DNA of 64,000 nucleotides from Morinoia aosen (Eukaryota; Arthropoda; Malacostraca; Amphipoda; Talitridae): positions 49,107,602-49,171,601 of the forward strand of contig CM059563.1 in the NCBI GenBank assembly GCA_030386875.1, read 5' to 3'. The translations under genes and the position numbers were made by a program. How positions within the stretch are numbered: position 1 is the first letter of the stretch; each line of letters opens with the position of its first letter. The notes beneath the pieces are model-generated. The model did not search any database, was not told the origin of the DNA, and saw only the letters and a program-made list of their open reading frames with translations. Below, piece after piece: positions 18,016 through 30,136 of this stretch.

Positions 18016-18444
18016 GGAATTTTCACTGTTCCCTTTACCAATTTTACTGGTGGCGAATTGTGTTATTATTTGTATCGTAAAGGGAACCGTCTACAGACGA
18101 GGATTTGATCAGGATTACTTGCTCATAACAAGTATTCTAGCCCACCCCCACCTTCCCAAGGTGATCCTGTTAGTATACCCACTTGGAGTTGTAACTCATT
18201 ACATAGTGTTTATGTCAATTGTCAACACAGTATATAAAATGTCAACACAGTGTTCAGCAGGTTATTTATTGAAGTGTTATCAGTGGGTAGAACCAACGTG
18301 GGGGGCGCCCTTTAACACCTGGGTCTTTGTATTTTTTGCTTTGTGTGTTTATCTTCGAGAACTGTTCTGTGTTCAAAAGTAAGACAAAAACCGGCCCCTT
18401 TGATTTATCTAGGGGATCCACCCCTTAAACAAGAAATTAGAAAG

Positions 18445-20892
18445 ATGACTGAAGAGAGTTCGACGGATCCTGGGGAGAGAGGAATGGAGGACGCGCAGCA
18501 TCGGTTGTGTGACGGGGGAGACGTGGGAGGTTCTGTCGGCGAGAAAGAACAAATGAGCAAGATAGCAAGTGCCAAAGGAAGAATTCAAGAAACAATAGAT
18601 GCGATGATCAATAAAATTAATGTGGAAATGGAGAAAAGCAAACCTGGTGATCTGAATACCAGTGAGATAACCAAAATTGAGAAACAATTGGCACAAATTG
18701 AACAAGCGGTGTTGTTGGCGCAATCCAGCACTCCAGCAGGCCCGAAAGCTCCGGGACAAGACAGCAAAAAAGTTACCAGAGCAGAGAAAAGAAAATACGT
18801 CCCTTATGTGCTGACAGAGGAAAGTACTTTTACTAAGTACTTCTCTGTCACCTTCGACGCTCGGAAGAGAAGAACGGTGAATTCCTTTGACCTACTTGGA
18901 AAATTGAAGAGGTAACTGGATCAAAACCAAAGAGAATCTTCAGTATGAGCCGAGAGATGGTGATGGTGGAGGTGCGAAGTGCAGAGCAGGTGGAGAGGAT
19001 CGTCGACCTAATGTGCGTGGAGGGTGCACCGTGCCAGACAGCCGAGTACAGCCGTTTCAACCATTCAGTAGGCCTCATCTACATTGATGACTTCGACATA
19101 ATTGATAAAGAAGAATTCAAAACTGGTCTTCAGGAACAATACAATGTACAATAAGTTACCAAAGCAACCTTCATCAAATCAAGGTATCCCGAAACCCAAG
19201 CTTTCCTTTCAACTTTCAGACAACCGACTGTCCCATACAGCATTTACATCCCAGGAGAAAGGTAAGAAACAAAAGTTTACCCATTCAAGAACAAACCGAT
19301 GATGTGCTTTAACTGTCGAGCATATGGACATACTGCCAAGCGCTGTCGCAATACCTCAGCTGTGTGCAGGAAGTGCGCTGAGGTGGGTCACACCTCTCTT
19401 TAACTGCACGTCGGACCAGCTGAGGTGTCCTCACTGCGAGGGTCCTCACTCTGCTGGAAGCATCCTGTGTGCAAATGAAGTAGAGGAGAGATGTTTGCTG
19501 GAGATAATAGAAAAGGAGAAAGTAACTATGAGACGAGCTAAGCAAATTAAAGAAGGTGAAATTGAAACTGTGCAAGCGCAACCACCCAACAAGTTCATCA
19601 CCCACTTCGATTGCAAGATGAATAAAGCCCACAGGCGGAAGATGTCGCCGTGGCTCCTGGAAAGGTGCATCTCTAAACACCTTGGCAGCAAACCTAAAGC
19701 GATCAGGTCCCGAAACAAAACTGTATTCACGGTGGAAGTATGCGACGCAACACAGAGCCTCAAGATGAAGCAGCTACATCAATTGAACCAACTACCAGTA
19801 TCTGTGGAAGAAAATCTTAACTTCGCAGTCCAAAAGGGGCTTGTGTACATCTACGAATATGACTTGAGCAACTTCGAAGGATTCAAGAAGGGGCTCTTGG
19901 AGAAGTGCGGCGTGCAAGACGCCGTTCACACAACTTGGATAAAACCTAAGAATCGGTTTGCTAAGCCCATTCTACTATCCTTCAGACAGTCCATACTTCC
20001 AGAATATATAGATATTCCAGGGGAGCAAGCAAAGTCATGAGTGTACGAGATGAAACCCAACCCAATGTTATGCAAGAGGTGCCAGGAATACGGCCACGGA
20101 ATCAAGTACTGCCAAGGAGAACAAATCTGCCCGAAGTGCAGCTCACCTGGCCACGGAGTCGACGACTGTAAATCCGATGACTTCAAGTGTCATCACTGCG
20201 GAGAGAAACATCTCACGGGTGCAAAGAGTTGCTGGTTGAGAGCAGTGGAGGAGGAGATCTTGGTTATTCAGAGTAGGGAGAGAGTTTCGCAGGGACAAGC
20301 CAGACTGCTATTCCACCCCAGAAATCTTAACTTCTCAATGAATTTTGCTAAGGCAGTCACGACGCACCTTGATCCAAGTAATATGGAAGTAACCAATAAA
20401 AAGAGAAACCGCCAAGAAGACCAGGAAGCGACGTCGGAACCCGAGAGAAGCAGGAAGAAGACCTTGAAAAGACCTTGAAACGAACGGACATAGGAGTAGA
20501 CTGTCGTCCGTGAGTGACTGTGAAGAGCAGAGAACGGAAGTAGAATGTAAGAGCCCTAAGACTGGAAGGCTATTCACTTCAACTATCAACCTTGACCGCA
20601 GTTCAGGCACTTCTGGAAAAGAAAGGGAAGCTATACTAAGAGATGCAAGAAAGATCTATGATGAATATACACCTGAGACGAGAGAGAGAACAGAAGAAGC
20701 GGATCGAGATAATTATGAGGAGGAACTAAAAAAGGCGAACTGTTCGAAACCAAGAGGGAGAGCGGGGTGGCAGCCACGTGGAACCTCGAGGGAAGATTAT
20801 AGGAGGAGATCCCCGATCGGCAGAGAGGTAGAGAGGAAGGGAAGAAGTTTGGGCGACGGACGCATGAGAACAGTAAAAGCAAGTGGAGGTGA
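18445..20892 (+). pseudogene. LINE copy 2 ORF1 (Gag-like), inactivated
   Basis: The start is ATG 18445 (MTEESSTDPG). The frame then breaks near 18900 (one base missing relative to copy 1), at an in-frame TAA at 19152-19154, at a TAA near 19262, at a frameshift in the second knuckle near 19400, at TGA 20038-20040, and again near 20475 and 20860. Both Gag modules of copy 1 are still recognisable, with knuckles around 19305-19450 and 20065-20230. The duplicated Gag layout therefore predates the split of the two copies. It ends in TGA within TGATG (20890-20894). Confidence 0.85.
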
Positions 20893-23800
20893 TGGCGGAG
20901 GAGGAAATAGTGTTTATCCAGTGGAATGTACAGGGGATGACATCGTCGAAAGAAGACGTGATTAACCTCGTCGATACTTTTAAGCCTGAGATACTAGCTG
21001 TGCAGGAGACATTCTATGGCAATGACTGTATCACCTATCCAGGCTACAACGGTTTCTGCAAACAAGGACATTATAACCACAGATTCCATGGGGGAGTAGC
21101 ATTATATGTACACTCGTCGATCCCTACTCAAGAAATTCAAATCCAGTCGTCGGCTCAAGTAACAGCTGCAAGAATTTGTCTAAATCAATACAAAGTAATA
21201 ACCGTTGCATCTATATATCTACCACCAAAATTAAATGTAAACTTTGACGAAGTATGTACTGTGATGAAAACTTTACTAAGACCGGTTGTCATAATGAGTG
21301 ATTTTAATGCTCATCACACTGATTGGGGCAATAACACAATAGATCAACGAGGACGATTGCTGCAAAATTTTCTTTCACACAATTTCAATGTCATTAAAGA
21401 TAACTCCGCAACGCACATATCAGGAACAGCTATATAGATCTCACTCTGACTTCTCCTGACGTTACGCCAGATGTGAAATTTGCTGTATTGCCCTCTGTTC
21501 TCAGCAGCGATCACTTTCCTATAACGGTGACTCTGTTAGTGCAACAGGTAGACGGACTAGTTGAGACCGAGGATTGGAATTTTAAGAAGGGCAACTGGAA
21601 GCAGTACAAGCAGGATGAAATTTGGAGTAATGTGCATGAACGTGACGTACCGGAAGACCCAGGAACAGCAATTGCAGAATTATATGCGAAGTTCTACCAT
21701 GCTGCTGAGAGATGGGTACCGAAGTACAAGAGACGACGATTCTACGCCAAACCGTGGTGGACTGCTGACTGTAAGGCAGCTTGGCGAGAAAGAGAGAAGT
21801 GCTACAGGTTGTACAAGAGAACTCGAGAGATAGAGGACAAGGTGAAGTGGAAGAGAGCAAGAGCGGTGGCAGCGAAGACCTTCAGGGAGGCTAAACAGAA
21901 CAGCTGGAGAGAGTATGTCTCGACCCTCAATACCAATACACCGAGCAGCTACATTTAGGACAAAGTCAATAGAATTCGTGGCAGAGCAAAGAAGCAAATA
22001 AGAATGCTAAACAAAGGAAACGCCCAATACTCTAGTGTGAATAAAATTGCAGAAAAATTAGCGGAAACTTTCAAAATTGTATCGAGTAACATCAACTACT
22101 CTGACGAATTCAAACAATACAAACAACTGGCTGAACAAATTTCGATTGACCTCATGAGCGAAAACAGTGAACCCTACAACGAGTTCTTCACCATGCAGGA
22201 GTTAGCATCCGCCATCAGGAGCAATAGAGTAACGACGCCTGGACCAGATAACATCAGTAACCTCATGATAAAGAACATGCCGGTCAGTGCATAACTCTAC
22301 TTACTGAAGGTATACAATCTGCTGTGGGTGAAAGAATACGTCTATCAACCCTGGAAAGAAGCAATAGTAATCCCTATTCCAAAACCTGGCAAGGACCACA
22401 GCAACCCTAATAATTACAGACCCATTTCATTAACCAGTTGTTTGTGTAAAACTTATGAAAATATGATCAATAGAAGATTAATGGAATACCTAGAAAACAA
22501 CAAAGTGCTAATCAATATCCAGTGTGGTTTCCGAAAACATCGCGCAACTATAGACCATCTTGTAAGATTCGATACGTATGTGAGGAAGTCGCTGGCCAGT
22601 GGTAAAACTGTTATGGCTGTATTTTTCGACCTGGAAAAATATTTTTTTTTTTTGTGAGTTCCTGAAGAACCGAACATTTCGAGTGAGAGTTGAAGGGGAG
22701 ACGTCCTCTCCTACTGAGCTCGCTACAGGAACCCCGCAGGGCAGCACATTAAGTGTAACACTATTTGCGTCAAAATAAACTCATTGGCAGAGGAAATCCG
22801 AGAAGAAATTTTCAGCCCCTTGTTCGTGGATGATCTCCACATTGCGTACGCTGATCATGACAGCACGAAAGTCCAACAAATCCTGCAATCAGCAATAGAT
22901 AGAATCACTCATTGGGCCAAATACAACGGGTTCAAGTTCTCATCAACGAAAACCACAGCAATGCAGTTCTACAAAATGAATGAGCCCATGTTGATCCCCG
23001 CGCTTAAATTGTCCGACCAAAACATTCCCACAGTCGAAAGCACTAAATTTCTTGGGCTCCTTTGGGACCAGAAGGTCAACTGGATCACCCATATTCACAA
23101 AGAAAAGGCCAAATGCAGTAAAGATCTGAACCTAAGGAAATCCGTGTCATCCTATACATGGGTCGCAGATCAGGAAATTCTAATGCGTCTATATAGATCG
23201 CCCATCCGCTCCAAAATCGACTATGGCAGTATAGTCTATGGCTTTGCGAGTGCAACTGCGTTGCAGGAGCTGGATGTTGTTGCAAATGAATATAAGTACG
23301 GGGGCGTTCAAAACAACACCGATAACAGACTTGCACATCATCTGCAATGAGCCAAGAATGGAACTGAGAAGGAAAGATATGATGCTGTGATATTACTTCA
23401 AACTCAAATGCCACTTTCTAAACCCAGCTTATAACTGCGTCAATAACTCAAACCTGGAATTATTTTTCACCAGTCGCAAATGCATCTCGGAACCAATCAT
23501 TCAAAGACTGCGCCAGACCATCACCGAGAACAACATTCCGATACAACCAGTGCAACCATTTTTCACACCGACATCGTTTTCATGGATGCTAAGGAAATCT
23601 AGAATAGAGCAGCATATGGTGAATTGTAAGAAGATAGAAATGATGCCATCTGTAATGAGACACATGCATCAGGAGAATATCAGCAAATATCAAAACTGCA
23701 AGATCATTTACACAGATAGCTCCAAGTCTCCAACAGGAGTTGGATCAGCGGCCGCTATGGGAAACATCAAGGCGATATCTTTACCAATTGTGGCAAGTAT

Positions 23801-24528
23801 TTCGACAGCAGAGCTACACGCAATCAAACTTGCGTTAAACATTATAAAAGAAACACAATCCCGCGACTTTGTAATAGGCAGTGACTCCATGAGTTCCATC
23901 CAAGCAATAGACTACTACAGAGCCAACAATGAACTTTTAAAGAAAATAATGCTCGAGCTGCATCAAATTATAGCGGATGGGAAAAACATCACGATCAGCT
24001 GGGTCCCAGCCCATGTGGGTGTTGCTGAAAACGAGTGCCCAGACCAGGCTGCAAGGGCAGCAGCACTGAGACCATCTGAATTTGTGTTGATCCCGTACAG
24101 AGATTGGTTCCCAGTGATAAGGAAGAGAACGTACGAGATATGGAATCAGGAATGGCAAGAGGCATGCAAAAACTTCAGAGCAATCAAAACAAGTCCCGGA
24201 AGATGGAAGACGAGTGTCTGTTAGTTAACCGCCAAGAAGAAGTCGTCATCAACAGGCTACGACTGAAACCATACGGCATTTAACACACAGCTACCTCTTG
24301 GACCCGGAAGCTCTTGGACAGAGACCTGTATGCGGATGGTGTGAAGTGGCAGTCCTAACAGTGAAGCATGTATTGGAGGAGTGTGCTACGCCACAGCAAA
24401 CAAGAGAGAGAGTACTTCGACCAGTCACTGGAGGAAGCGTCAGTGTGGCTGAGCTGTTATTTGATGGTGGACCTATCCACAAAGTGCTGGAATATGTGAA
24501 AGAAGTGAATGTATTTGGCAATTTATAA
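20892..24528 (+). pseudogene. LINE copy 2 ORF2 (endonuclease, RT, RNase H), inactivated
   Basis: The start is ATG 20892 in the TGATG overlap. The endonuclease block is intact up to a frameshift near 21430. Stops follow at 21956-21958 (TGG to TAG relative to copy 1) and near 22292 (CAG to TAA). In the RT, about 75-80 nt after FFDLEK are missing and a 12-T run stands in their place (22642-22653). GTPQGS and FVDD are retained. RNase H (23640-24200) keeps SDS and the last aspartate but has YTDSS for YTDGS. The C-terminal CCHC and normal end at TAA 24526-24528 are intact, unlike copy 1. Confidence 0.87.
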
Positions 24529-24654
24529 GAACAAATGGAAAAGAGCGGAGTCAATCCTATTATACCAAACGGTTATTGTAATGGTGACTAGCCAAGTTGT
24601 TCGAAAACTTATGAGACAGAAGTAGATATGTACTGCTGACAGTATAAAAGGTAA

Positions 24655-25045
24655 ATGGTCGAGCGTACTGTGCTGCTATCCGCGACGTTCGGTTGAGGGG
24701 GTTCCAGCATGGGTAAGACGCTCGGCCATAGAGAGGGTGAGTAGCTGGAGCCTCCACTGTGGGGTCCCAACTATTGCCTTTCACAAAATATTAGACGATG
24801 TACATAACTCTGTCAACTCTCATTAATGTGATAAATGGCTTACTCGTCTAATGCATCCCTGTCTCTTGAGGTGAACAATTCTTGGTCTTACAAGTAAGTC
24901 GCTTTCGAAGTAACTGTGGTGGTCGAATTATGATTTGAGGCCGAGCGCGCTGGGTTGGTACCTCGGGGGGTTTCAGCGCGAGTAAGGCGTCCGGCCATAA
25001 ATGGGTGGGCAGCTGAAACCCCCTACGGGGTTTGGCTCTCTTGGG
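24655..25045 (+). repeat. duplicated 3' UTR hairpin module in LINE copy 2
   Basis: The hairpin module seen once in copy 1 occurs twice here: about 24655-24775 (TGGTCGAGCGT pairing with ACGCTCGGCCA) and a more diverged one about 24938-25045 (GGCCGAGCGC pairing imperfectly with GCGTCCGGCC, followed by CAGCTGAAACCCCC). Either copy 1 lost one module or copy 2 duplicated it. Confidence 0.6.
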
Positions 25046-25478
25046 CGTTCGAATATATTGTAGTATGTGCAAAGTTGTAATGCACAGACAATTGAAAATT
25101 GGATTCGTAACTAAAATCTTGGTGGTCATATAATATTGATGTTCAAATAATATTGATGCGCATCTCTTGTGGTTAAATTGGAAAAGTCTCATGCTGGTTA
25201 AATTGTGTGAACTTCGGTGCGAAGTAGTTTGAGTAACTGACGCGCTAGCAAACCCATGTTGTCTATGATTTTGTTGATCTGAATGAGCGGATGATAACTT
25301 TGTAAGCGTCGTCTTGTAACTATGAAAAGCAACTTTGGTAGAAATACCAAAGCGACAACTAAATAGTCTCTGACCGAAGTTGTCATTAACTGAGTTTATT
25401 TTTATTATTACTATTATTTTTTAGTAGGTCAATTTTTACATATTTTAGATATTTTTAGGAAATATAATTTCAAATTAT

Positions 25479-25780
25479 GTGAGGGCCCGAGCTAAAGGTT
25501 AGGTAGGCTTTTTTTTCATTGGAATAGAATAGGTTTTTGTTTTGTTACGGACTATCTTTTTTTCGGTTCACTGCTGCCCTGTTTTACAGCACCTACTACT
25601 TTCTTCTTCAATTTTTTCTTGTGTCATGATCTTCTCCTTAGCTTACTGCTTCTATTCACCTTGTGCATAGATTCCGCGTTTCCTCAACTCCATTCTAAAT
25701 GGTGCCTTCATCCTTCCTCTCTTTGAACATCTTTGTCGTGTTAAAGTGAGGCTAAAACTTTCTTATTTAATAAAAATAGA
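25479..25780 (+). mobile_element. SINE-like repeat S1 (5' end degenerate)
   Basis: It aligns with the family from GTGAGGGCCCGAGC through CTAAATGGTGCCTTC to the AGGCTAAAACTT end and an A/T tail. The usual CCCCTCAGGGG start is not recognisable. Confidence 0.75.
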
Positions 25781-26189
25781 ATTTCAATCTTATGCACTAT
25801 ATACAATTCAATATCGTATCGTAGATACTTCACAGTTATTATTAAGCATAAAATTAAGATCGTTATACACATAGGATAAAGTGGTTTATAGATAATAAAT
25901 CGGATGGTAGATATTATACTATACCGGTATAGAATTATTTGGTTGTCCTCATAGGCCTAGTTGTTTAGGCAAGATAAATGCTTTACTTTGATAGCAATAC
26001 GGACAATCAACTAAATTTTTTATCCGTTTGCACTAAACCCAGACCATCATAACATTTATCTGACTATAACCTGAACAGCTATATGGACAAGCGACTTGAT
26101 ATAATAACTTTAGATATTCACTTACGCTGAGTAAACTTCAGAAATTAACTTAACCGTGAAAACCTCATAAATTAGCTTTCTAAGTGTTG
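25781..26189. other. AT-rich intergenic stretch, nothing recognised
   Basis: No coding segment or repeat family member was seen. Confidence 0.45.
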
Positions 26190-26330
26190 AGATTATATAC
26201 AACCGGCCTAAGTAAATCGGTCGATATTTAATTTAGTGCATTCAATGATTTTTTTAAATTTGAGATTATAAACGAACGGCATAGGTAAATCGGTCGAATT
26301 TTTACTTTAGTGCATTCAACGAGTTTTAAA
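26190..26330 (+). repeat. about 72-bp tandem duplication
   Basis: Two diverged units start TGAGATTATA and contain AAATCGGTCGA and TTTAGTGCATTCAA: about 26190-26253 and 26262-26330. The second merges into the left arm of the following palindrome. Confidence 0.6.
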
Positions 26331-26815
26331 ATTTTGTTCCCATAAATCGGTCATAAGATACCTTTTAGGACGTTTTACACGACTGACATATTACACGCTA
26401 ATGCGTCATCTTCGAGATATAACATTTATAACGTTCAGGTAGGAATGACATTATACAGTCGGTTGCGTAGTCGCCGCATTTTTGGAACATGCGCACTTTT
26501 TTGGCGCGAAAACATCAGTCTCGGTTTGGCTATGTTAAATTATGTTAGTTTAAGTCTTTTTAGGTTAGTTTATTTAATTACCTAACGTTACCTAACCTAA
26601 CCTCACCTCAACCATCGTCAAGTCCATACCGTATTACAGCATATTCACGAGTCCGTTCCTTCACTTTTATATACGTCGTTCCTTTAACTTAAAAATTGAA
26701 TATCTTGAAAATTACGCATTAGAGAGCAAAATGTTGTTCGTGTAAAACGTACACAAATGCGTTGTATTACCGATTCTGGGGAACAAAATTTTTAAAAACG
26801 CTGAACGCACTAAAG
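26290..26815. mobile_element. diverged foldback palindrome D3, related to family D/C
   Basis: Left arm: TTTAGTGCATTCAACG, then AAAATTTTGTTCCC, then GACGTTTTACACGA. Right arm: TCGTGTAAAACGT, GGGGAACAAAATTTT, CGCTGAACGCACTAAA. The right half contains CTAACCTAACCTCACC and matches the C1/D1 right arm near 17400-17640. The ends are too decayed to define a target duplication. Confidence 0.65.
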
Positions 26816-28287
26816 AACATACATAGTTCTTCTATTGAACTTTTAGCAGCCTATTCTTTTCATGAAATTTCGAGTATACTGTAGAACGCTGAAAAACTCG
26901 GTCGTCAAACGAGAAATCAAGAAAATTCGTATCGAAATGGAAGTAAAAATCTACTGAAGAACACCTACGTGCAGATGTATTTTTTGTTCAATTGATTTCA
27001 TCAGCGTGGAATTTCATTGAATTTTCTATTAGACGCAGTGCTTTCTGGGTTCAAAAGGTACATCATAATAGTGTAAAATGAATCAAATCCTTCCTCAGGA
27101 GGCTTAGGAAACGAATTATAGGCTTTGGTTAGTTAGGTTTGTCTATTTTATGCAATAGGAGCTAGTGCTCCTAGAAGAATACTCTGGAGTTACCTTAGCT
27201 GTAGCTTGTGGAACATTTATCTTTCCTGTCACTTTACTTCTTTTTATTTTCAAGCTTTGTTTGCTATCCCATCTTATTTTTTCCCTGTTTCCTTTTTCCT
27301 GTTACACAGGATACCCTGTTTCCCGCAGGGTATCCTGTGAGGGAATACACGTCGTTCATTAGAACTCCCGTTTTCTATAGTCCACGTAAATGGCCTCTTG
27401 TCTTCGCTCTCTGGAAATCACGTTCGTTTTTGCTGCTGAGTTTAAAATAAATTTCCATAGTATTAAGTTATATTTTAGTATATAGCTAGTCGCCTATTGA
27501 GTCGTTTTTAACTAACTTTTTAGCCTGAAGTTTACGTGTTTATCGGCACGAAAGCTGAACTCTAAACTCTAAAAAACTAAAGTAAGGAAACCAACTTTCA
27601 GTTAATGGTACACTTCGAACTTTTCAGCTTACCTCCAACTCGAGTTTTGTTTCCGTATCTTAATTTTGAAGTGGGTAGAGCACTGCTTAGTGCCTCGCTT
27701 CTTGCATATACCAACACTGGCTTAATGGTTAAACTGTTTGTTGGTAGCTAGGTATTGAAATATAATTTATGAATGTATAGTTGTTACATGTTAGTACCAC
27801 GCATTTTTAAGCACGACTCAATGTCTTTTTTTCAGATGTTAGTAAAACATGTTACCTAATTTCGTAGGTTCAATTTTACCACCCATGCTACGCATTCTAT
27901 TTGAAGAATTTTGTAGGGCTCGCAAAACGCAAACCAATTATTTATATATTTTTGTAGCGTGAGCGAAAGATAGAAAATTTTGCAAATTTTTTCGATTCGA
28001 ATTTAACAAGCTAAGTGAAATAGACATCTTAGAAGCTACTAACAGAAACCCATACCCAACTTAGACCAAATATTTAGATTACACAACGGTTACGATCCAG
28101 AATCCAATATCAGTTACTTTGAGCTTGATGTTAAGCCAAGCATGTCAAATATCAGTGTACTATGGAACGTTTTTTAACATTCATTCATTCTTTTTCAAGT
28201 CCTAAAGATGAAATACTGTAAACTAAACTCATCCGTGAGAAGCTTGTCTCTCACGTCTAGGAAATGGAAGAAAAAAACTGCCTATCT
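26816..28287. other. intergenic, no gene seen
   Basis: AT-rich sequence without recognisable exons. The one structural feature is the inverted repeat at 27305-27339. Confidence 0.45.
27305..27339. repeat. perfect 14-bp inverted repeat with 7-nt loop
   Basis: CACAGGATACCCTG (27305-27318) and CAGGGTATCCTGTG (27326-27339) are perfect complements around TTTCCCG. It is unusually GC-rich for its surroundings. It is not followed by a T run, so nothing marks it as a terminator. The function is unknown. Confidence 0.7.
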
Positions 28288-28530
28288 CTAAAGCTGGGCT
28301 AGTGGTGGCTTGCGCTTGGCTAAGTCTTCCATGAGACAGTTCTCATCTCGATAACGTTTATATTGCGTGAATAAAGATGTACCGTGCACAGCAAATATAT
28401 GACTAAGTTCACCGGAACTCCGCAATGTCGTACAGATACGGAGAAACTTGCTATTGAGTATGTCGAGATCCCACATCTCAGATTGGACTGAGTATGTCAT
28501 CAGAAGTTCACAGTACGCAATTCTCCTCAA
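28288..28530 (-). other. unidentified 80-codon open frame on the minus strand
   Basis: This frame has a balanced amino-acid composition (for example RYRDENCLMEDL, FLRICTTLRSSGEL) and ends in TAG at 28288-28290. A TGA lies a few codons upstream of its beginning. An acceptor-like TTGTAG precedes it on the minus strand, so it could be a terminal exon or a fragment of a mobile-element gene. No family was recognised. Confidence 0.25.
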
Positions 28531-28577
28531 AGGGCTACAACTATTTCATTTACGAGGATTAGCCCTCTCATAGTAGA

Positions 28578-28800
28578 ATATGAGACCCTGAGCTAAAGGT
28601 TAGACAAGTCTGTTTCTTGTTGAAATAAATTTTTTTTTGTCTTGTTACGGAACATCGGTTTTCGAATGAATTCTGTTCAGTTTTCCAACACCTACCGCTT
28701 CTTTCAACTTCAATCATGTCGCATAAACTTCTTTCATATCTTGACATTTGTGTGCACGGGATCTTGTTTGTAGAACATTCACGTCGTACCATAAATTCTG
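28578..28800 (+). mobile_element. SINE-like repeat S2 (truncated, diverged)
   Basis: It contains GAGCTAAAGGTTAG, TTGTTGAAATAAA, TTGTTACGGA and TTCTGTTCAG..CACCTAC in family order. The 3' part is divergent and carries a TTGTTTGTAGAACA variant also seen in S8 and S9. Confidence 0.65.
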
Positions 28801-29577
28801 TCTGCTTTTTACAAGAATGATAAGGAGAGTAAAAACATCAAGTAACATTCATTTACTCAACAACATATTCTCCATCATGAGTAACAACTTCTGACTACCT
28901 ACTAACCAATTTTGAAATTTTCATAGAAATCTTTGACTTTTGAGTCAACAAAAACCTGCAACCAATTCATTTTCGATGTGATTGTTTTTCAAAGGTTATC
29001 CCCTTTAATGATTGTCTTGTCTAAACTCCTTTAGAGATGGAAGTTTGAAAGAGCAATATCTGAAGAATAGAGCGGTTGCAGCTATGTCTCCCATTTAAGC
29101 GTTTCAATTGTGCCCACAGTCATTCATGTTGTATGCGGACGCACATTGTCGATTGACCTCTTTTCGATTGACCAAAACTGGGTGCTTCCTTTTTAAATCG
29201 ATATTTAGTTTTTGCAGCTCCTGACAGTACAGTTCTGCAGGACTGTTTCGTTTTTTTTGAAGAAACACAAAAAGAATGATTCCACTCATAATCCACCAAA
29301 CACACAGCACAACCGTTTTTCGGGTGAAATCCTGTTCTTGGTTGTGACTGTGGTCTTGCATGCCGGCCTAGCTGTTGCTGTTAACGTTCAATATTGCTGT
29401 GCATAATCCACTTTTCGTCTCCAATAAGAAACCTATCCAAAAAATGTTTGCAACTGACGGGTATGCAAAGATGCGCAGGCATATGTGTTCGGTAGATGGC
29501 TCCATATAAAAAAATTATTAAATATCCGCAGGTATTTCACTACAAAGTGTATGGAAGACCACAATACACTGATTGCT
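28801..29577. other. intergenic, nothing recognised
   Basis: No coding exon, RNA gene or repeat was identified. Confidence 0.45.
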
Positions 29578-29590
29578 CCGCAGAATAGAT

Positions 29591-30123
29591 CCCCTCAGGG
29601 GATTTAACTATTGTATCTATGGGAATTATCACTCCCAGAGGGAAAATGTGTGAGGGGCTCGAGCTTAAAGTTAGGTAGGCCTTCTTTTGTTTAAAATGAA
29701 ATGTTTTTTGTTATATTAAGGACCACTTTTTTCAGTTCACTCATGTCTTGTTTTTCAGCACTCATTTCCGGTTTTTCAGCACTCATGTCCTGTTTTTCAG
29801 CACTCATGTCCTGTTTTTCAGCACTCATGTCCTATTTTTAAGCACTCATGTCCTGTTTTTCAGCACTCATGTCCTGTTTTTCAGCACTCATGTCCGGTTT
29901 TTCAGCACTCATGTCCTGTTTTTCAGCACTCATGTCCTGTTTTTCAGCACTGTTTTTCAGCACTGTTTTTCAGCACTTCTTTCTCAATTTACTCTTTCGA
30001 TGCCTATTCTGAACAGATTCCTCATTCCCTTACCTCCATACTAAATGGTGCCTTCCTCCTTCCTCTCTTTGGAACGCTTTTTTTTTAGCGGTTAGGGAGG
30101 CTTGAATTAACATCTAATCTAAT
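29591..30123 (+). mobile_element. SINE-like repeat S3 with internal minisatellite
   Basis: It starts CCCCTCAGGGG and ends in (AATCT)n-like ATCTAATCTAAT. Flanks are CCGCAGAATAGATC (left) and CGCGGAATAGATC (30124-30136), a target duplication with one mismatch. It is about 180 bp longer than its relatives because of the 21-bp array at 29746-29977. Confidence 0.85.
29746..29977 (+). repeat. 21-bp minisatellite inside S3
   Basis: About ten units of TCCTGTTTTTCAGCACTCATG are followed by three 13-bp short units GTTTTTCAGCACT. Unaffected SINE copies contain a single TGTCCTGTTTTTCAGCACCT, showing that the array arose by expansion inside the SINE. Confidence 0.9.
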
Positions 30124-30136
30124 CGCGGAATAGATC

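Larger units (their letters stand above)
18016..25423 (+). mobile_element. I-like non-LTR retrotransposon, decayed copy 2
   Basis: It has the same 5' start (GGAATTTTCACTGTT), gene order, overlap and 3' hairpins as copy 1, and a degenerate ATT-rich tail ending near 25423. Divergence from copy 1 is substantial, by eye roughly a fifth of positions. Both ORFs carry many stops, frameshifts and a deletion, so it is an old relic or an independent lineage. No clear target duplication was found. Confidence 0.9.

Noticed and set aside
17972..18382. A 136-codon hydrophobic frame in the 5' region of LINE copy 2
   Set aside because: The frame is not open in the homologous 5' UTR of copy 1 and begins before the element, so it is fortuitous.
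26575..26625. Interstitial telomere
   Set aside because: CCTAA-like units are few and irregular and sit inside a palindromic element rather than an array.
29748..30044. Plus-strand frame with repeated FSTHVLF
   Set aside because: A translation of the 21-bp SINE-internal array, whose unit length is a multiple of three.
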